NCBI RefSeq assembly: GCF_932526225.1
Contig: NC_064043.1
Span: 9,105,501-9,169,500, forward strand
Direction: 5' to 3'
DNA: 64,000 bases
From: Nematostella vectensis
Taxonomy: Eukaryota > Cnidaria > Anthozoa > Actiniaria > Edwardsiidae
The first letter of the stretch is position 1, and each line of letters starts with the position of its first letter. This document shows, in pieces, positions 10,501 to 24,600 of the stretch. The notes beneath the pieces are model-generated. The model ran no database searches, was not told the DNA's origin, and was given only the letters and a program-made list of their open reading frames with translations. The translations under genes and the position numbers were made by a program.

Positions 10501-13500
10501 TGGTCAGTAAAAGAGTTGTAGGGTTGGAATCATATCTATATCTCAAGCTTGGTCAGTAAAAGAGTTGTAGGGTTGGAATCATATCTATATCTCAAGCTTG
10601 GTCAGTAAAAGAGTTGTAGGGTTGGAATCATATCTATATCTCAAGCTTGGTCAGTAAAAGAGTTGTAGTGTTGGAATCATATCTATATCTCAAGCTTGGT
10701 TAGTAAAAGAGTTGTAGGGTTGGAATCATATCTATATCTTAAGCTTGGTCAGTAAAAGAGTTGTAGGGTTGGAATAAAATACCCTGCCGTTGCTGTCCCT
10801 GATCAGCTTGTTGAATTCCTTGCCATCCAACACGAGGAAGTCCTTGTCTGGTTCCAGGATTCCACACTTTCCAGCAATAGACCTAGCAGTGTTAACATTG
10901 TCACCAGTCACCATGCGCACAACAATGCCTGCTTGTTGGCACTTCTTGATGGCTGCTGGAACCTGTCAAACAAACACACACAATTAATGTTAGTATAGCA
11001 AATAATATTGCAACAAAGACAAACAAAAAACGGCACATATAAACAATAAGAAAGTTTGTAGCTAAGAGCTAAAATCTCTCAGCTGATTAAGTGATTGATT
11101 CAGAGTACATAAAGTCTCTTTCAGACATGCAGATAGAGAGGTGAACAAACAGATGAATAAATAAAATTGCATCAGGAAGTAGGGGCAGACAGTTAGATGG
11201 AGAAACAGACAAATGGTTCGACAGACAGATGGACGGAAAAGCAGACCGTGACAGAAAGGAGAACTGCAACAGAGAGGAGGACCGAGCAGAGAGGAGGACA
11301 GATAACAGATAAAAACAGCAAGACGATGGGAAGCACAGAGGGAGAGTAAATGGTGTGACATATGGATATACACTAGATATAATAGTGTATACCTCTTGTC
11401 TGACAGGGTCTTCAATACCAGCGATAGCAATTGCGGTCATTTCACTGAGGATACCAGCCTCATCATCCCAGTCAGGAGGGGTGTCATCATCTGGATCAGA
11501 TTAACACAAACAATGTCATGCCATGTTACCATACGGTGTAATGAGATCACATTACATAAACATAAACAGTGTCATGGCATCATACCATACAATAAGACAA
11601 AATCACACAAAAAACATCATGCCATCATACAACACAACAACACCAGACCAGATAAACAGGGACGTCACATAATCATACCATGTTATAAGGAAAAAAATAG
11701 TTTATCATCAATCACAATGAATGTACCATAAAACAGGACATAGAAAACACAAGCTCAGCAATGAACATAGAAAGATCCTTACCGGTTGGTGGGAAATCCC
11801 TGTAAGCCATACAGATGGTTCTCAATCCATCAGAAGCCATTGGCTCTATCACAGACTGCACCAAGGAAAGACAATCCTGGCTACTGAAGGGCTCTGGCTG
11901 GCCATTCCTGCCGATAATGCTTGTACAACGGCTAAGAAGAATCTCTGAGGCACCCTTTGAAAAAAGCCTATATCCCCCATCAGGCATTCGAATGGCTGTA
12001 GACATGGACTTACGGCTGGAATTGAAGGTATAAACCTTGACAAAGGTAGACTCTGGGTTGTTGTCACGATAATCCTGATAAGTATCACCAAGATCAAGCA
12101 CTAGCCCTAGTAACGCACACTCTGTCTTGTTGCCAACCTGCATCGGCAAGATTTCCCGCCCACCATCTTTGGGAGGCTGTGAATCAAGGACGAACAAATA
12201 TTGGCTATTAGTTTAAATAGCCTACTTGTAGGATTTGATAGTTTTTCTGGAACGAAAACCCCGAAAATACGATGTTCTTGGATAACGCGCTCTGCAGGGG
12301 GAAGGGGAGAAAAAATGCGCGCATTATCCAAGATGGCGGCCATGGTATGCGAACTTCGTGTTTTCGGGGTTTTCGTGCCGGAAAAACTATAAAAGCCTAC
12401 AAGTAGGCTAAGTTTAAATAAAAGTTCTTCACACTTATCATATACAATCATTTTGCCAACATATTGATATGTTGTCTACTTGCAATTTTACATCTTTGTG
12501 CAACCCAGTCAAGTTTTTAAGAGCATTATCAAACTTTCCTCTTAAAAACGTGAGCCATGCTTATTAAAAATAGTTTCATCTTGAAAGGTGACAAAGAGAT
12601 TGCAAAAAAATTTAACACAATTAATCACTCCCCCTTGTATTTTCAGCTTCATTTTTCACCAAATAAAACAATCTGAATACATTTAACACCAGCTGCCAAA
12701 AAATAACTACTAAAGATAATATCAGGCAGATGGCAATTCTATTAAATTTTTAAAGGATATTTTGGAATGATTTCTAGAAAAACACAAACATTTGACATAT
12801 ACCTTATGTGTCAAAAAACTAATATGTGTTTGTATAGTATAAACAATACTCTGCCCTATGTTTTCTTTTTTAGCTTAACTACTTCATCAAATTCTGATTT
12901 TGCTAGATTGAATTGAATATTAATGTGCCTTTATCTTTGATATCAGTACCATTCAATGGTCAAGATTTATCTACATACAAAATTCAGCATCAAGAAAACA
13001 TCCACAACCTTGTACAAAATGAATAAAAAAGCATAAGAGCAAGAATAACTAAGCAGGTAATATTATTGAATGTATCAGCGAAATAGAAAAAAGGCAGAAA
13101 TAAAATATGATATAAAATATAAAGTAAAATATAAGATATAAAATAAAATGTCACTGACGTGATCTCAATCTAATCAGGGTTTAGATTCTGAAGCATATAC
13201 AGACACTGCATTCTTGGAAACCCAGGCGTATTTTCCTGGGGAGTGGTTTCCAAGGATGAAGGCTCCTAGGATACCAAACTCTATTCAAAGATTTGTTAAA
13301 AAACAATATTGTCCTTTGTACAAATCCTAAGCAAATTGGTACTTAACTATAAGCAAATAATGTATTGTGTTGATGGAGGATGATATGAAAAGTGGATCGG
13401 TCTTCTTCAAACAATATGATACTGATGTCAAACAAAGAAAGGGAAGATAAATACTGTGTGTTTAGCCTGTAGAGTTGTGCTACTTCCCTGACTACTTTAA

Positions 13501-16500
13501 GCCCCTATCCCAAATGCTGCTATGACAGCTTCTGTATGTGCTAGGCAGATAAACACAAGCACCTGCATTTTTTTTTTTCACTTAAAACAGAAACCTTTTG
13601 AAAATAGGACCGAGGCTGCAGGGAGTGGGTATTTCAGGGTAAAGATGAGTGTGGTGTTCAAGTATGGAGGAGGGAGTGGGTATTTCAGGGTAAAGAAGAG
13701 TGTGGTGTTCAAGTTTGGGGGGGAGAATAGGTATTTCAGGGTAAAGAAGAGTGTGGTGTTCAAGTGTGGGGGAGGGTGTGTATTTAAGGGTGGGTTATTT
13801 CAAGATTACGTTACCAGTTTGCAACATAACATAGAGAAATGTCTCTATGAGCGTGCAAGTGTCTCCCAGGTCCACAACATGAATAACTACGGGGTTCCAT
13901 TGAGCATGCAAGTTTTTTGGCTAGGGATAGAGGATGGGTTAAAATTCTTCATACTCGATATTGTATTTTTGGATAGGGACAGAACTTGGTGAGCAAATAT
14001 ATTGTAGGGTCCCCTAAGCTCCACTAAAACGAGGAAGCACAGAATTGCGTGTTTGTCGATTTTTAAGCGACGACATTGAATTTTCAAGAGGATTCGAAAT
14101 CTAAATAATAATTGTACGAATTCGCTCTTTGGTCATGTCTAATCGAAATAATCTATAGCTCTGTCCTTTGCGTATATATAAAGACAACCACTAAGCTTTC
14201 ATTTGCTAAAAACAACAAAGGTGTATCTGCTTTCTCTAAAACAAATTGAAGGATATCGCAATGTTGCCCAAAGCAAAGGTAGAAAATGGAGTATGCAAAC
14301 AAACAAATTTTACATGGTCAGTTTAGATTTGCCACTATGATCCCCATCATGCCTTAGTATAAGTCATGTATTTCAGCAAATTTAAAGAAAAAGCATCGGT
14401 TATTTTTGGAAATATACTGGAAAGTTCATAAACTACTGGTCTGTTCATATGTTAAATAACTTAAAATCAGCTACCGATAAATGAAATAAAACAGTAGCCC
14501 ATCAAAAACGGATGATTAAATATTATCATCCAAAAACATGAATGAAATCGGATGAGATTTGAGACTACTAGACTTCAATTTTATAACGAGTAAAATGAAA
14601 AAGTTGCTATAAAAAATAACTAATGAGCCTCCTAAAGGGTGCAAAAGATGAAGTTGAAGTTGTTGAACATGGCAACAACACATACTTTTTTGCCCTTTCC
14701 AACAAATAACTAAATCGTTTAGTTTTACTTTGTTATTTAGTGCTACTTTATGTAGATAAGAGGGGACACACATTATAGACATACATAATAATTTACTCAT
14801 TAATTATTAAAGTACAAAATTACACCATACATTTACACCAAACACACCTCAACAGAAAAAAGTGATATTGCGATGCCATAAAGAGAAAAAAAGTGATATT
14901 GCGATGCCATAAAGAGAAAAAAAATTGAGTCATGAAATAAATCATGGTTATATGATAGGTTGGTTATCAGAGCACAAAGGAAATAAATCTCGTGCGTATG
15001 GGGATACCTATCAGCATGAACCACCTTGAAAATTCTGATTTTCGCAAAAAAAAAACAATAACAACTTCACTACATAAAAATAAAATAGGAATATAAAGTA
15101 AAGAAAAGTATTGGGTATAAATTGCTAGTGATAAGAAAACATTTTTCAAATTTAAAATTGATTTAAATTGAATAAAAACCTACTGGAAAATACAAATATT
15201 TACTAACATTTGAGAATTGAGTACAAAAGTGTAGCATAAATAATTCCATATCTTCCTTTCTACTAATGCTCACACAGGTGAAGATTTTAGGTAAAAAATA
15301 TGTTAAAAATGAAAAAAACTTAAAACTAAACTATATTTAGGTTTAAACAGTCTGTCAGGATTTTCACATACAAATGAGGATTTTCACATACAAATGAGGC
15401 ATTTTTTAGGTTTCCAACAGGGAAACCTAGTAGGAAGCAGTCCAACTAATTTCTTTTCAAATAGAACAACTAACCAATTTAGACACTAATGCATGTATAG
15501 TTATGCAGATAATGTTTAAAAATGTTAAGGCAATTTTGAAAAAAAGAAAAAACCTGCCTTAGTTATAAAAAAATACTATAAATATAAAAGTATTTTTGTA
15601 CACGTATTCCCAGCATTAAGGTTGTAGATAGCTATATACTTAATGAAAGGATTGAAAATGATATGCAAACTAATGAGCCACCACAACTTCTCCCTAAAGG
15701 TAGAGTGAGTGGGTGTTGGGAAAATCATCTCAAAAAGCATGGAGGATACTGTATGTGCACCAGACTCCCTGAATCCTTCACAATGGCCTTAAAAGCCAGG
15801 ATGATGAGCCTATTTGTGACAGCTAAAAAGCTTTCAAATGTTGTTACATTTACATTTCACTTTGGTCTTATGCACATCAACACATAGAAGTAGGAGTATG
15901 TAACTAAATTTGCTTCATTTACAACTGGTAACACACAACAGAATAAAATATATAATAACAAGTTAAGAGATCAAAACAGCTTTGAAATAATTGCTGTGAT
16001 TCTGTTGGTGATTTTAATTTTTCTAAAATGATTAGTATTCAAATTGGGTATAATCTGTCTTTGAAGAGAACAGTGTTAAGATGTTTTCAATTTAAATGCA
16101 ACAGATCACCTCAGTAACAGATTGAATACAAGTGGTCAGATACTCAACACAAAGAGATATCTCCTGCATCAGATGTATTGTTTACAATCATTCCACTCTG
16201 GCTTTACAGAAGCCTCAAGAAATGCAATAAACGCTGGAAAGACAGAAACCAAAAAGATCTTTGGAAAGCATATTTTTTTAATAGTTCCCATTGGCCATAA
16301 TTGGCACTGAAGAAATATATTTTAGAGAGTAATGAATGGTATAAAACAATTATTTTTAGAACCAATTTAGTGAAGAATGTGTGATCTAACCATAATGAAA
16401 AAGTGACAAAATACCAAAATTGAGTTAAAACAGAAAGTGTAAAACAATTGCAGTCTATTTGCTTTTAAAAATTCAGTAAAACTCAAACATAATTCTTTCC

Positions 16501-18441
16501 ACACTGGAAATATAATATCTACATCAAATGCCTATTATATATACCAAAGACTTCTTGTTTGCTCATATTTCTAAAAACATGAGTTACACAAAGATATCCA
16601 CAAAACTTCTTAAAGACTATTTGGAAAGGAAAAAAAAAACACAGAAAACTGTTTAATTGAGTTCAAAGCAAGAGCATGAGAATTGAGAAAGATATGACTT
16701 GGCATCTTGATTTCAAAATTCATATGAAATGTTGATTCCATAAAATGTTTAAGCTTCATCCAAAGCAAACCAATTTTGTTGTGTGAAGAAAGCCTGAAGC
16801 ATATTGTGTTTTTCCAGTTCTTCTAATCAATGAGAAAATGAAATGCATTATTTTTGCTATTTCCTAAGTAAAAGAACATGCAAAACATATTCTGATGCCA
16901 ATAATATTTCAACATTGTTGAGAAAAGAGAGAACAATATCTACTTACCACACAATTTGAAGCATAGCTGCTGTTTAGGGCAATACCCTTGCAGAGGATTT
17001 CCAGCAACTCTGGGCTGAACTCCTTAGGATTTTCTGGGATAGTTTTATGATGTTGACCCATAGTGTAAAGCTGAACAACTGTCATTCTATTTGTTGTGAG
17101 GGTACCTGTCTTGTCAGAGCAAATAGCAGTTGCATTACCCATAGTTTCACAGGCGTCAAGATGTCGCACCAAGTTGTTATCATCCAGCATCTTTTTTACC
17201 GAATAGGCCAGGGATATGGTTACAGCGAGAGGAAGTCCCTCTGGCACAGCCACAACCAGCACAGTAAGCCCAGTAATAAATGCATTCACATAGGCATTTA
17301 GATGCGTGTTTTGCCAACTAGCTTTTTCCTTCACATACTTGCGAATACTGAACTGCAGGGCCATAACGATGATTGTGAGGAGCGCTGCTGCAACACCGAA
17401 CCATCCAATGGTCACGGCAAGCTTGGTTAGCTTTGCTTGCAACACTGATTTCTCTTGCTTGTCCTTTCTCTCCTTGCCATTCTCTGAAGATTCCTGGTCA
17501 TCATCAAGGTTCACATCTTCAAAGTCATCTCCAGGGGCACCTTTGATGGCCGGGGACTGGGGTGGGGCGTCATCACCTGAATCAATTTTGTCAGGGTGTG
17601 TGGCACCAAGTAGGGTAAATATGATTCCAGATTGAGAGTTTAGACCAACAGCTGTTACGATCATCTTTCCACTTCCTTCCATGATATGTGTACCGGCCAG
17701 GAATAGAGGATCTTTCTCACCTTTCTTGACCATATCTGACTCACCAGTCAATGAGCTCTCATCAACTTTCAAGTCATTGCTCTGGACAACAACACCATCA
17801 GCTGGAAGCAAGTCTCCATACTTAATCTGGCATAGATCACCAACAACTATTTCGCTGTTTAGAATTTCTTTTGCATCACCATTTCTAATGACAGTGAATT
17901 TGTGCTCTAATTCTATTTTACTCTGGAGACCTCGGAATTGTTGCTCCTTCTGGTAATCATTCACAGCAGTTACCAAAGCCACAATACAAACAGCAATAAG
18001 GATAGCAAAGCCATCGATCCATCCGGTATTGGCTTCAGAGCCACCACATTCTTCAGGAGCAAAAATGCCTAGGAGAAGGGACACAACTGCCGCTACTGTC
18101 AGAATAATCAAAGTTGTGTCCTTGCAGGCATCGACCAAGAACTCCCAAAACGTTTTCGGGGGTTTAGGGGGAATTACATTGGGCCCAAAAACCCTCTTCC
18201 TATTTTCGATGTCCTCGGGAAAGCCAGAAATTCCCTTTTCGGTGGAGGTATGAAGCTTTCTCACAAGTCCATGCAGGCCTCCGGTCGAGGCCAAATGATC
18301 TTTCGCTTCCAAACCCCGGCATTTCATCAACTGCTTCAAATCCCCCACGGAAATATCGGAGAAGTCTGCAACAACACTGAAGTCTATAGAATCGTGCGAA
18401 TGCAGCGATTGGCGTTCTTCTTTTTTAATTTGAGCATCCAT
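7590..18441 (-). CDS. Plasma-membrane calcium-transporting ATPase (PMCA), complete, nine coding exons
   Basis: P2B-type pump exporting Ca2+ across the plasma membrane using ATP. Coding exons: 18441-16948, 12176-11783, 11490-11393, 10962-10783, 10239-10045, 9553-9362, 8997-8572, 8174-7914, 7799-7590. All have GT-AG sites and phases join cleanly to about 1149 aa, the family's usual size. Exon 1 holds TM1-TM4, the actuator TGES (232-235), PEGLP (400-404) and the phosphorylated Asp443 in CSDKTGT. Exons 2-5 hold the nucleotide-binding domain (KGASEILL) and the hinge (TGDGTNDGP). Exons 6-8 hold the C-terminal membrane segments (VNLIMD). The calmodulin-binding region ([22 protein letters not shown]) is split by the last intron at the position of mammalian splice site C. 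The tail is only about 55 residues past it and ends Glu-Thr-Ala-Met, a class I PDZ ligand shape. The 4.8-kb first intron holds a MITE and minisatellites. The start is the first ATG of the conserved frame. Confidence 0.95.
9165..9349. repeat. Decayed tandem copies of the 3' end of PMCA exon 6 and its donor site
   Basis: In the intron just downstream of the 9553-9362 exon, three diverged copies of the exon's last 30-70 bases recur with the adjacent splice donor. They start near 9322, 9241 and 9172. Each begins with TTTAC or TTAC (donor on the minus strand) followed by CTYGACAA or CTAGAATGC, with variants of CGAAGGCAATAAC and AAGGYCAGGAA. They contain stops or frame changes, so they are not exons as they stand. 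Confidence 0.65.
10491..10775. repeat. 49-bp minisatellite in PMCA intron 4
   Basis: Nearly identical 49-bp units start at 10491, 10540, 10589, 10638, 10687 and 10736, each with ATCTCAAGCTTGGTCAGTAA and AGAGTTGTAGGGTTGGAAT. The last unit runs to within about 7 bases of the splice donor of the 10962-10783 exon. Confidence 0.9.
12218..12410. mobile_element. 193-bp MITE with long inverted repeats and 8-bp target-site duplication
   Basis: The ends are perfect inverted repeats starting TAGCCTACTTGTAGG. The inverted similarity continues through TAGTTTTTC and CGAAAACCCCGAAAA to about 70 bp per arm. The element is flanked by identical AGTTTAAA at 12210-12217 and 12411-12418. An 8-bp duplication and short TAG-type ends fit the hAT superfamily (established trait; assignment is inference). 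It is non-autonomous, inside PMCA intron 1. Small open frames here reflect the palindrome. Confidence 0.85.
13622..13800. repeat. Tandem repeat, about 56-bp unit, in PMCA intron 1
   Basis: Just over three units of GAGTGGGTATTTCAGGG, TAAAGAAGAG and TGTGGTGTTCAAGT with G-rich spacers. It explains the repetitive open frames on both strands here. The TTTCAGGGTAAA core resembles one end of the TTAGGG-rich elements near 38.7 and 42 kb. Confidence 0.8.
14861..14922. repeat. 31-bp direct duplication
   Basis: AGTGATATTGCGATGCCATA followed by AAGAGAAAAA occurs at 14861 and again at 14892. It is a recent tandem duplication in PMCA intron 1. Confidence 0.8.
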
Positions 18442-21400
18442 GTTTATAGTATGCCAGCGAAGTATTTACGTTAGAAGGAGTGCACAGTTCAGTTTGCCGG
18501 CCTCAACAAGGCGAGAGATATATCTTGACCTAAATACTACCGATGTAGAACCTACCTAGTGCAAGCTCACTATACAGTATAATATCACGCTTACTACCTC
18601 CTAATCGTGATTTAGTTCCCAAAACTTGGAAAAGCACTAGCCAACAGAACGAACCAAGCGCACGCCAGAAGCGAAATGTTGTTCTTTCCAGTCGATTGCT
18701 AGAACTTGAGTTTAGATCACAATCCCAGTTGATGGGTGTATTCTATGAGCTGTTGCTGCAAAGTCACCGTCCAAACAGCTCCTATAACCCCATGCGATCG
18801 AGTGGTGAACCAGAATTATAATTCAACTCCACATAAATAGGCGGTCCACAACCTCTCGCAAAGAAAGCGGAGAGGGTTCGGAGCACACGCTCGCAGAGTT
18901 GTCAACAACGCCTCTCCACTCGCAAGGAGCACCGCCGGCCTGGTCCAAGAGAAATCAAGGCTTCGGACACTCTAGAGGCGGCAGAATCCTGCAGAAAAGT
19001 ATCTCCTTACACACATATAAGCCAAGCTTTACAAGTCTTATTTTCAAAGCTCTCGGCTTCGCGCAAACAAGAAGCAGAAGGGCTAGTAGAAATTTGCCTA
19101 AGGGCACGTGACATCCTCGCGCTGATTGGCTTGTTTGAATCAGCGCGGTATTTGATTGGTTGTTTGTCGCTATGTTACATTAACGTCATCGAACAGTCTT
19201 TCACCGCACCCAAAATAAAAGCAATGTGACAAAAAACCGGTTTGATTTGTGAAAAATTCAATCCCGCCAACTAAACAATGCCATTACTGGGACAAATCGC
19301 TGGATAGGATACTTTATATTAATACATGTCGGTCTTTTGCCTGATTGTGGCAGGTTTTTTTACAAAAAAGATGCGCTATTGGTATCGCCCCGTGTATTGG
19401 ATGGTGCCAAATGGACTGGGGCACAGAGAAAAGAGGAATTATTCAATTTATTGAGGAACCACTTCCTTATCAACTATATACATAAATCACGTGTTACATT
19501 TTAAAATTGAATAATACCATTTAAAATATTAGTCCTTAAAAGAAGGGAGGATATTTTGGAATATCTCTTTTCTTTTCACCGAAAAGTCAAAGCCTATTTT
19601 AATTGTGATCTGTCAGAATGAACATGTATTCGTAGAAGGTCTGTCAAAGGGATCCAAAAATATCGAATTCGTATGAGTTTTGTCACGAAAACGTGAACAG
19701 GTTTCAACAAGTGTGTATTAAACATTATTCAACTCTGATTTATAGAATAATTACGTCAATAATATAATTGCCTCGCGAAACGCACAATCGAATTCAAGCC
19801 TCATCCTTGCCTCTCTGGCATTTTGATTTCAATTTTACTTTCGTGGGTCGGTTTTTACGTGCGGTTGAATATAGTAGAATAAAAACAGTTTATATTATAT
19901 TAGATAGCCTTTTGGCTATAAGGATAAAATCGTTTAACTGACGCAATCCATAAAAACTAATTTTGCAACGCCTTGCCGGCTCATGGAAATTATACTGTAA
20001 CCGTCTTCTGTTGCCTCCCGATATCCCACTGGACACATTCATACAATACTAAACGCACGCAGCCAAAAAATATATGAATACCTAAGAAATTACGACAAGA
20101 TATCTAATTTTTATCACTGTGGAGATATTTAGGTCCGAAGCAGCTGCGATTTTAGATGGAATAATTTCATTCATCGAGTCGGGTGCGCAAATGTAAAACT
20201 GTAATATAACATCAATATGTGAAGACGTACTGACAACTTCCACAGGTATAAAACATGCCGCATGATCCCACTATTGTTCTAATTATATGTTAAATAACAG
20301 CGGGAGCTTAGAAATATTCCGATTATGCAAGTCCGAGGAGTATAAAAGCAGCTTATATTTGGCATATGATTAAATATGTTATTCCTTCTGTTGGCTGTCG
20401 TCACTTTTTAATGCATTAAAGGGTCGTAAAGATTATCGCTACTAGTAATCGAGTAGTTGACTCGTTTTATAAGTTTGAGTTTTCCCTGTTCTTTTGTAAA
20501 GGCTATCTTTTAAAGACAGAGTCAAAGACATCGAGCGTGCTCTCATAAATTAAAATGCCAAAGCCGATAAAAATGAAAGATGGTGAGAAATCAAATCATT
20601 ACAATCTAATTTAGAAGACATCTTTATAGAAGTTGTGGTCAGTTAAAATCTAAAGGTTGGTGAATTGTGACAATCCAATCTCACGGATTGCATCACTTTT
20701 CAGTTCAGACCTCCATAGACGCCCGGACGAATTATTAAAGAATTAGGAAATAATACGTCAAATCATAGTGAGTTTTATAGCACATAAAATACTAGATTCA
20801 TATAAATCACCCTTCTGGCGTGTTTTCTTTTTTTTAGTTTAGATGTTGAGATCCTGGAGATATCCTCCATTTTCCCCACTTTTCTCAAATGTTGACGAGG
20901 CGTGAAGAATTTGAAGGTATCGTGAAATTAGATGCCAACTATATTGTCATAGTTTTGTATATATAAGGTATAAGCTAATGTTTTTCCTAAAATAAATCGA
21001 GTGTAATCGTTATGGGAGTAAGCACCTGTGTCTAATGACGTAGTATAAACGCCTCAGGCTATGGCGAAGAGGACGCACATGAAAATACGCGCGAATCGTT
21101 TCCATGGTTACTATTAGAGAAGACTTACTTCTATCAACTTTTACCCGAAATCTAATCAATTATGAATTGGATCGTGAAATTGTCAAACGCCCCTTCCTCC
21201 CAAAACCACAAATCCTCCAAGGACATACACACGTTCGTGTGCGTTGCTTAGCCCACGCTCTCTACGGCTACTATTGTACGCCAGATTTGAATATTGTCGC
21301 TGTGATTCGTACTTTTGGTCCAACACAATAATAAGTTGACATAATTTCTTATCTGCGACAACCGGTAATCTGAAAGACTAAGAAAGCTGAAGTCCGAATC

Positions 21401-21639
21401 AGGATTTATCGGGCACGCTGCACAGAAGAACAGAAATGGAATTTCTTTTTGAAATAATCAGATAGTGGTCAAAAAACACCATTGTGCAACCAAACAGTTA
21501 AGACAAACGTTGCACAAAAATTCGTCTCTGTCACTCGCCACACTCTCGCTTGGCCCCAGGGCCTTTAGCCTGCCTCTCCTCTTTTCTGCTTGACTGTCCT
21601 TCTCCATGTCTTCCTTGTCGACCTACTTGACGCCTCCTT
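18442..21639. other. Intergenic region upstream of PMCA
   Basis: About 3.2 kb with no gene seen. The first few hundred bases should contain the PMCA 5' UTR and promoter. Short open frames at 18899-19111 and 21104-21331 show no family features. The DNA is AT-rich from about 19440 on. Confidence 0.55.
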
Positions 21640-24600
21640 TCGGGGATGTGAGTTCCGTCACATTGGGCTTTTACTCCCGCACTCGGTGCACATCCCGTGA
21701 CCCACAATTTACAGCAGACATTCCTTGACGTATAACAATTCATTGAGAAAATATAGCTTGACATTCCCGACTGCCGTCTGGTGGTACACATCCCGTGACG
21801 TCCCGCACTGTATTCAGTACACATCCCGTGATGTCCCGCACTGTATTCAGTACACATTCTGAGATGTCCATTATTACAGTCAGCACACACTTACACATTC
21901 CGTGATGTCCCGCAGTACAGTCAGTACATATCCCGTGACGTCCCGCAGTACAGTCGGTACATATCCCGTGATGTCCAGTTCCACAGTCAGTACACACGTA
22001 CACATTTCGTGACGTCCCGCGTTGCAGTCAGTACACATCGCATGACGTCCCGCACTGCATTCAGTACACATCCCGTGATGTCCTATAGCACATCAGTACG
22101 CATCACGTGACGCCCCGCAGTACAGCCAGTACGCATCCCCTGATGTCATATAGTACATCAGTACGCATCCCGTGACGCCCCACAGTACAGTCAGTACGCA
22201 TCCCGTGATGTCCCACAGTACAGTCAGTACGCATCCCGTGATGTCCCACAGTACAGTCAGTACGCATCCCGTGATGTCCCACAGTACAGTCAGTACGCAT
22301 CCCGTGATTTCCTATAGTACAGTCAGTACGCATCCCGTGATGTCCCACAGTACAGTCAGTACGCATCCCGTGATGTCCCACAGTACAGTCAGTACGCATC
22401 CCGTGATTTCCTATAGTACAGTCAGTACGCATCCCGTGATGTCCCACAGTACAGTCAGTACGCATCCCGTGATGTCCCACAGTACAGTCAGTACGCATCC
22501 CGTGATTTCCTATAGTACAGTCAGTACGCATCCCGTGATGTCCCACAGTACAGTCAGTACGCATCCCGTGATGTCCCACAGTACAGTCAGTACGCATCCC
22601 GTGATGTCCCACAGTACAGTCAGTACATATCCCGTGACGTCCCGCAGTACAGTCAGTACATATCCCGTGACGTCCCGCAGTACAGTCAGTACATATCCCG
22701 TGACGTCCCACAGTACAGTCAGTACGCATCCCGTGATGTCCCACAGTACAGTCAGTACGCATCCCGTGATGTCCCACAGTACAGTCAGTACGCATCCCGT
22801 GATGTCCCACAGTACAGTCAGTACGCATCCCGTGATGTCCCACAGTACAGTCAGTACGCATCCCGTGATGTCCCACAGTACAGTCAGTACGCATCCCGTG
22901 ATGTCCTATAGTACAGTCAGTACGCATCCCGTGATGTCCCACAGTACAGTCAGTACGCATCCCGTGATGTCCCACAGTACAGTCAGTACGCATCCCGTGA
23001 TGTCCCACAGTACAGTCAGTACGCATCCCGTGATGTCCTATAGTACAGTCAGTACGCATCCCGTGATGTCCCACAGTACAGTCAGTACGCATCCCGTGAT
23101 GTCCCACAGTACAGTCAGTACGCATCCCGTGATGTCCCACAGTACAGTCAGTACATATCCCGTGACGTCCCGCAGTACAGTCAGTACATATCCCGTGACG
23201 TCCCGCAGTACAGTCAGTACATATCCCGTGACGTCCCACAGTACAGTCAGTACGCATCCCGTGACGTCCCACAGTACAGTCAGTACGCATCCCGTGATGT
23301 CCCACAGTACAGTCAGTACGCATCCCGTGATGTCCCACAGTACAGTCAGTACGCATCCCGTGATGTCCCACAGTACGGTCAGTACGCATCCCGTGATGTC
23401 CCACAGTACGGTCAGTACGCATCCCGTGATGTCCCACAGTACAGTCAGTACGCATCCCGTGATGTCCCACAGTACAGTCAGTACGCATCCCGTGATGTCC
23501 CACAGTACAGTCAGTACGCATCTCGTGATGTCCCACAGTACAGTCAGTACGCATCCCGTGATGTCCCACAGTACAGTCAGTACGCATCCCGTGATGTCCC
23601 ACAGTACAGTCAGTACGCATCCCGTGATGTCCCACAGTACAGTCAGTACGCATCCCGTGATGCCCCACGGTACAGTCAGTACGCATCCCGTGATGTCCCA
23701 CAGTACAGTCAGTACGCATCCCGTGACGCCCCACAGTACAGTCAGTACGCATCCCGTGACTTCCTATAGTACAGTCAGTACGCATCCCGTGATGTCCCAC
23801 AGTACAGTCAGTACGCATCCCGTGATGTCCCACAGTACGGTCAGTACGCATCCCGTGATGTCCCACAGTACAGTCAGTACGCATCCCGTGATTTCCTATA
23901 GTACAGTCAGTACGCATCCCGTGATGTCCCACAGTACAGTCAGTACGCATCTCGTGATGTCCCACAGTACAGTCAGTACGCATCCCGTGATGTCCCACAG
24001 TACAGTCAGTACGCATCCCGTGATGTCCCACAGTACAGTCAGTACGCATCCCGTGATGTCCCACAGTACAGTCGGTACGCATCCCGTGATGTCCCACAGT
24101 ACAGTCAGTACGCATAACGTGATGTCCCACAGTACAGTCAGTACGCATCCCGTGATTTCCTATAGTACAGTCAGCACGCATCCCGTGATGTCCCACAGTA
24201 CAGTCAGTACGCATCCCGTGATGTCCCACAGTACTGTCAGTACGCATCCCGTGATGTCCCACAGTACAGTCAGTACGCATCCCGTGATGTCCCACAGTAC
24301 AGTCAGTACGCATCCCGTGATGTCCCACAGTACAGTCAGTACGCATCCCGTGATGTCCCACAGTACAGTCAGTACGCATCCCGTGATGTCCTATAGTACA
24401 GTCAGTACGCATCCCGTGATGTCCCACAGTACAGTCAGTACGCATCCCGTGATGTCCCAAAGTACAGTCAGTACGCATCCCGTGATGTCCCACAGTACAG
24501 TTAGTACGCATCCCGTGATGTCCCACAGTACAGTCAGTACGCATAACGTGATGTCCCACAGTACAGTCAGTACGCATCCCGTGATTTCCTATAGTACAGT

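Noticed and set aside
12107..12451. Similar small frames on both strands (SFSGTKTPK)
   Set aside because: They are the two arms of the palindromic MITE read on opposite strands.
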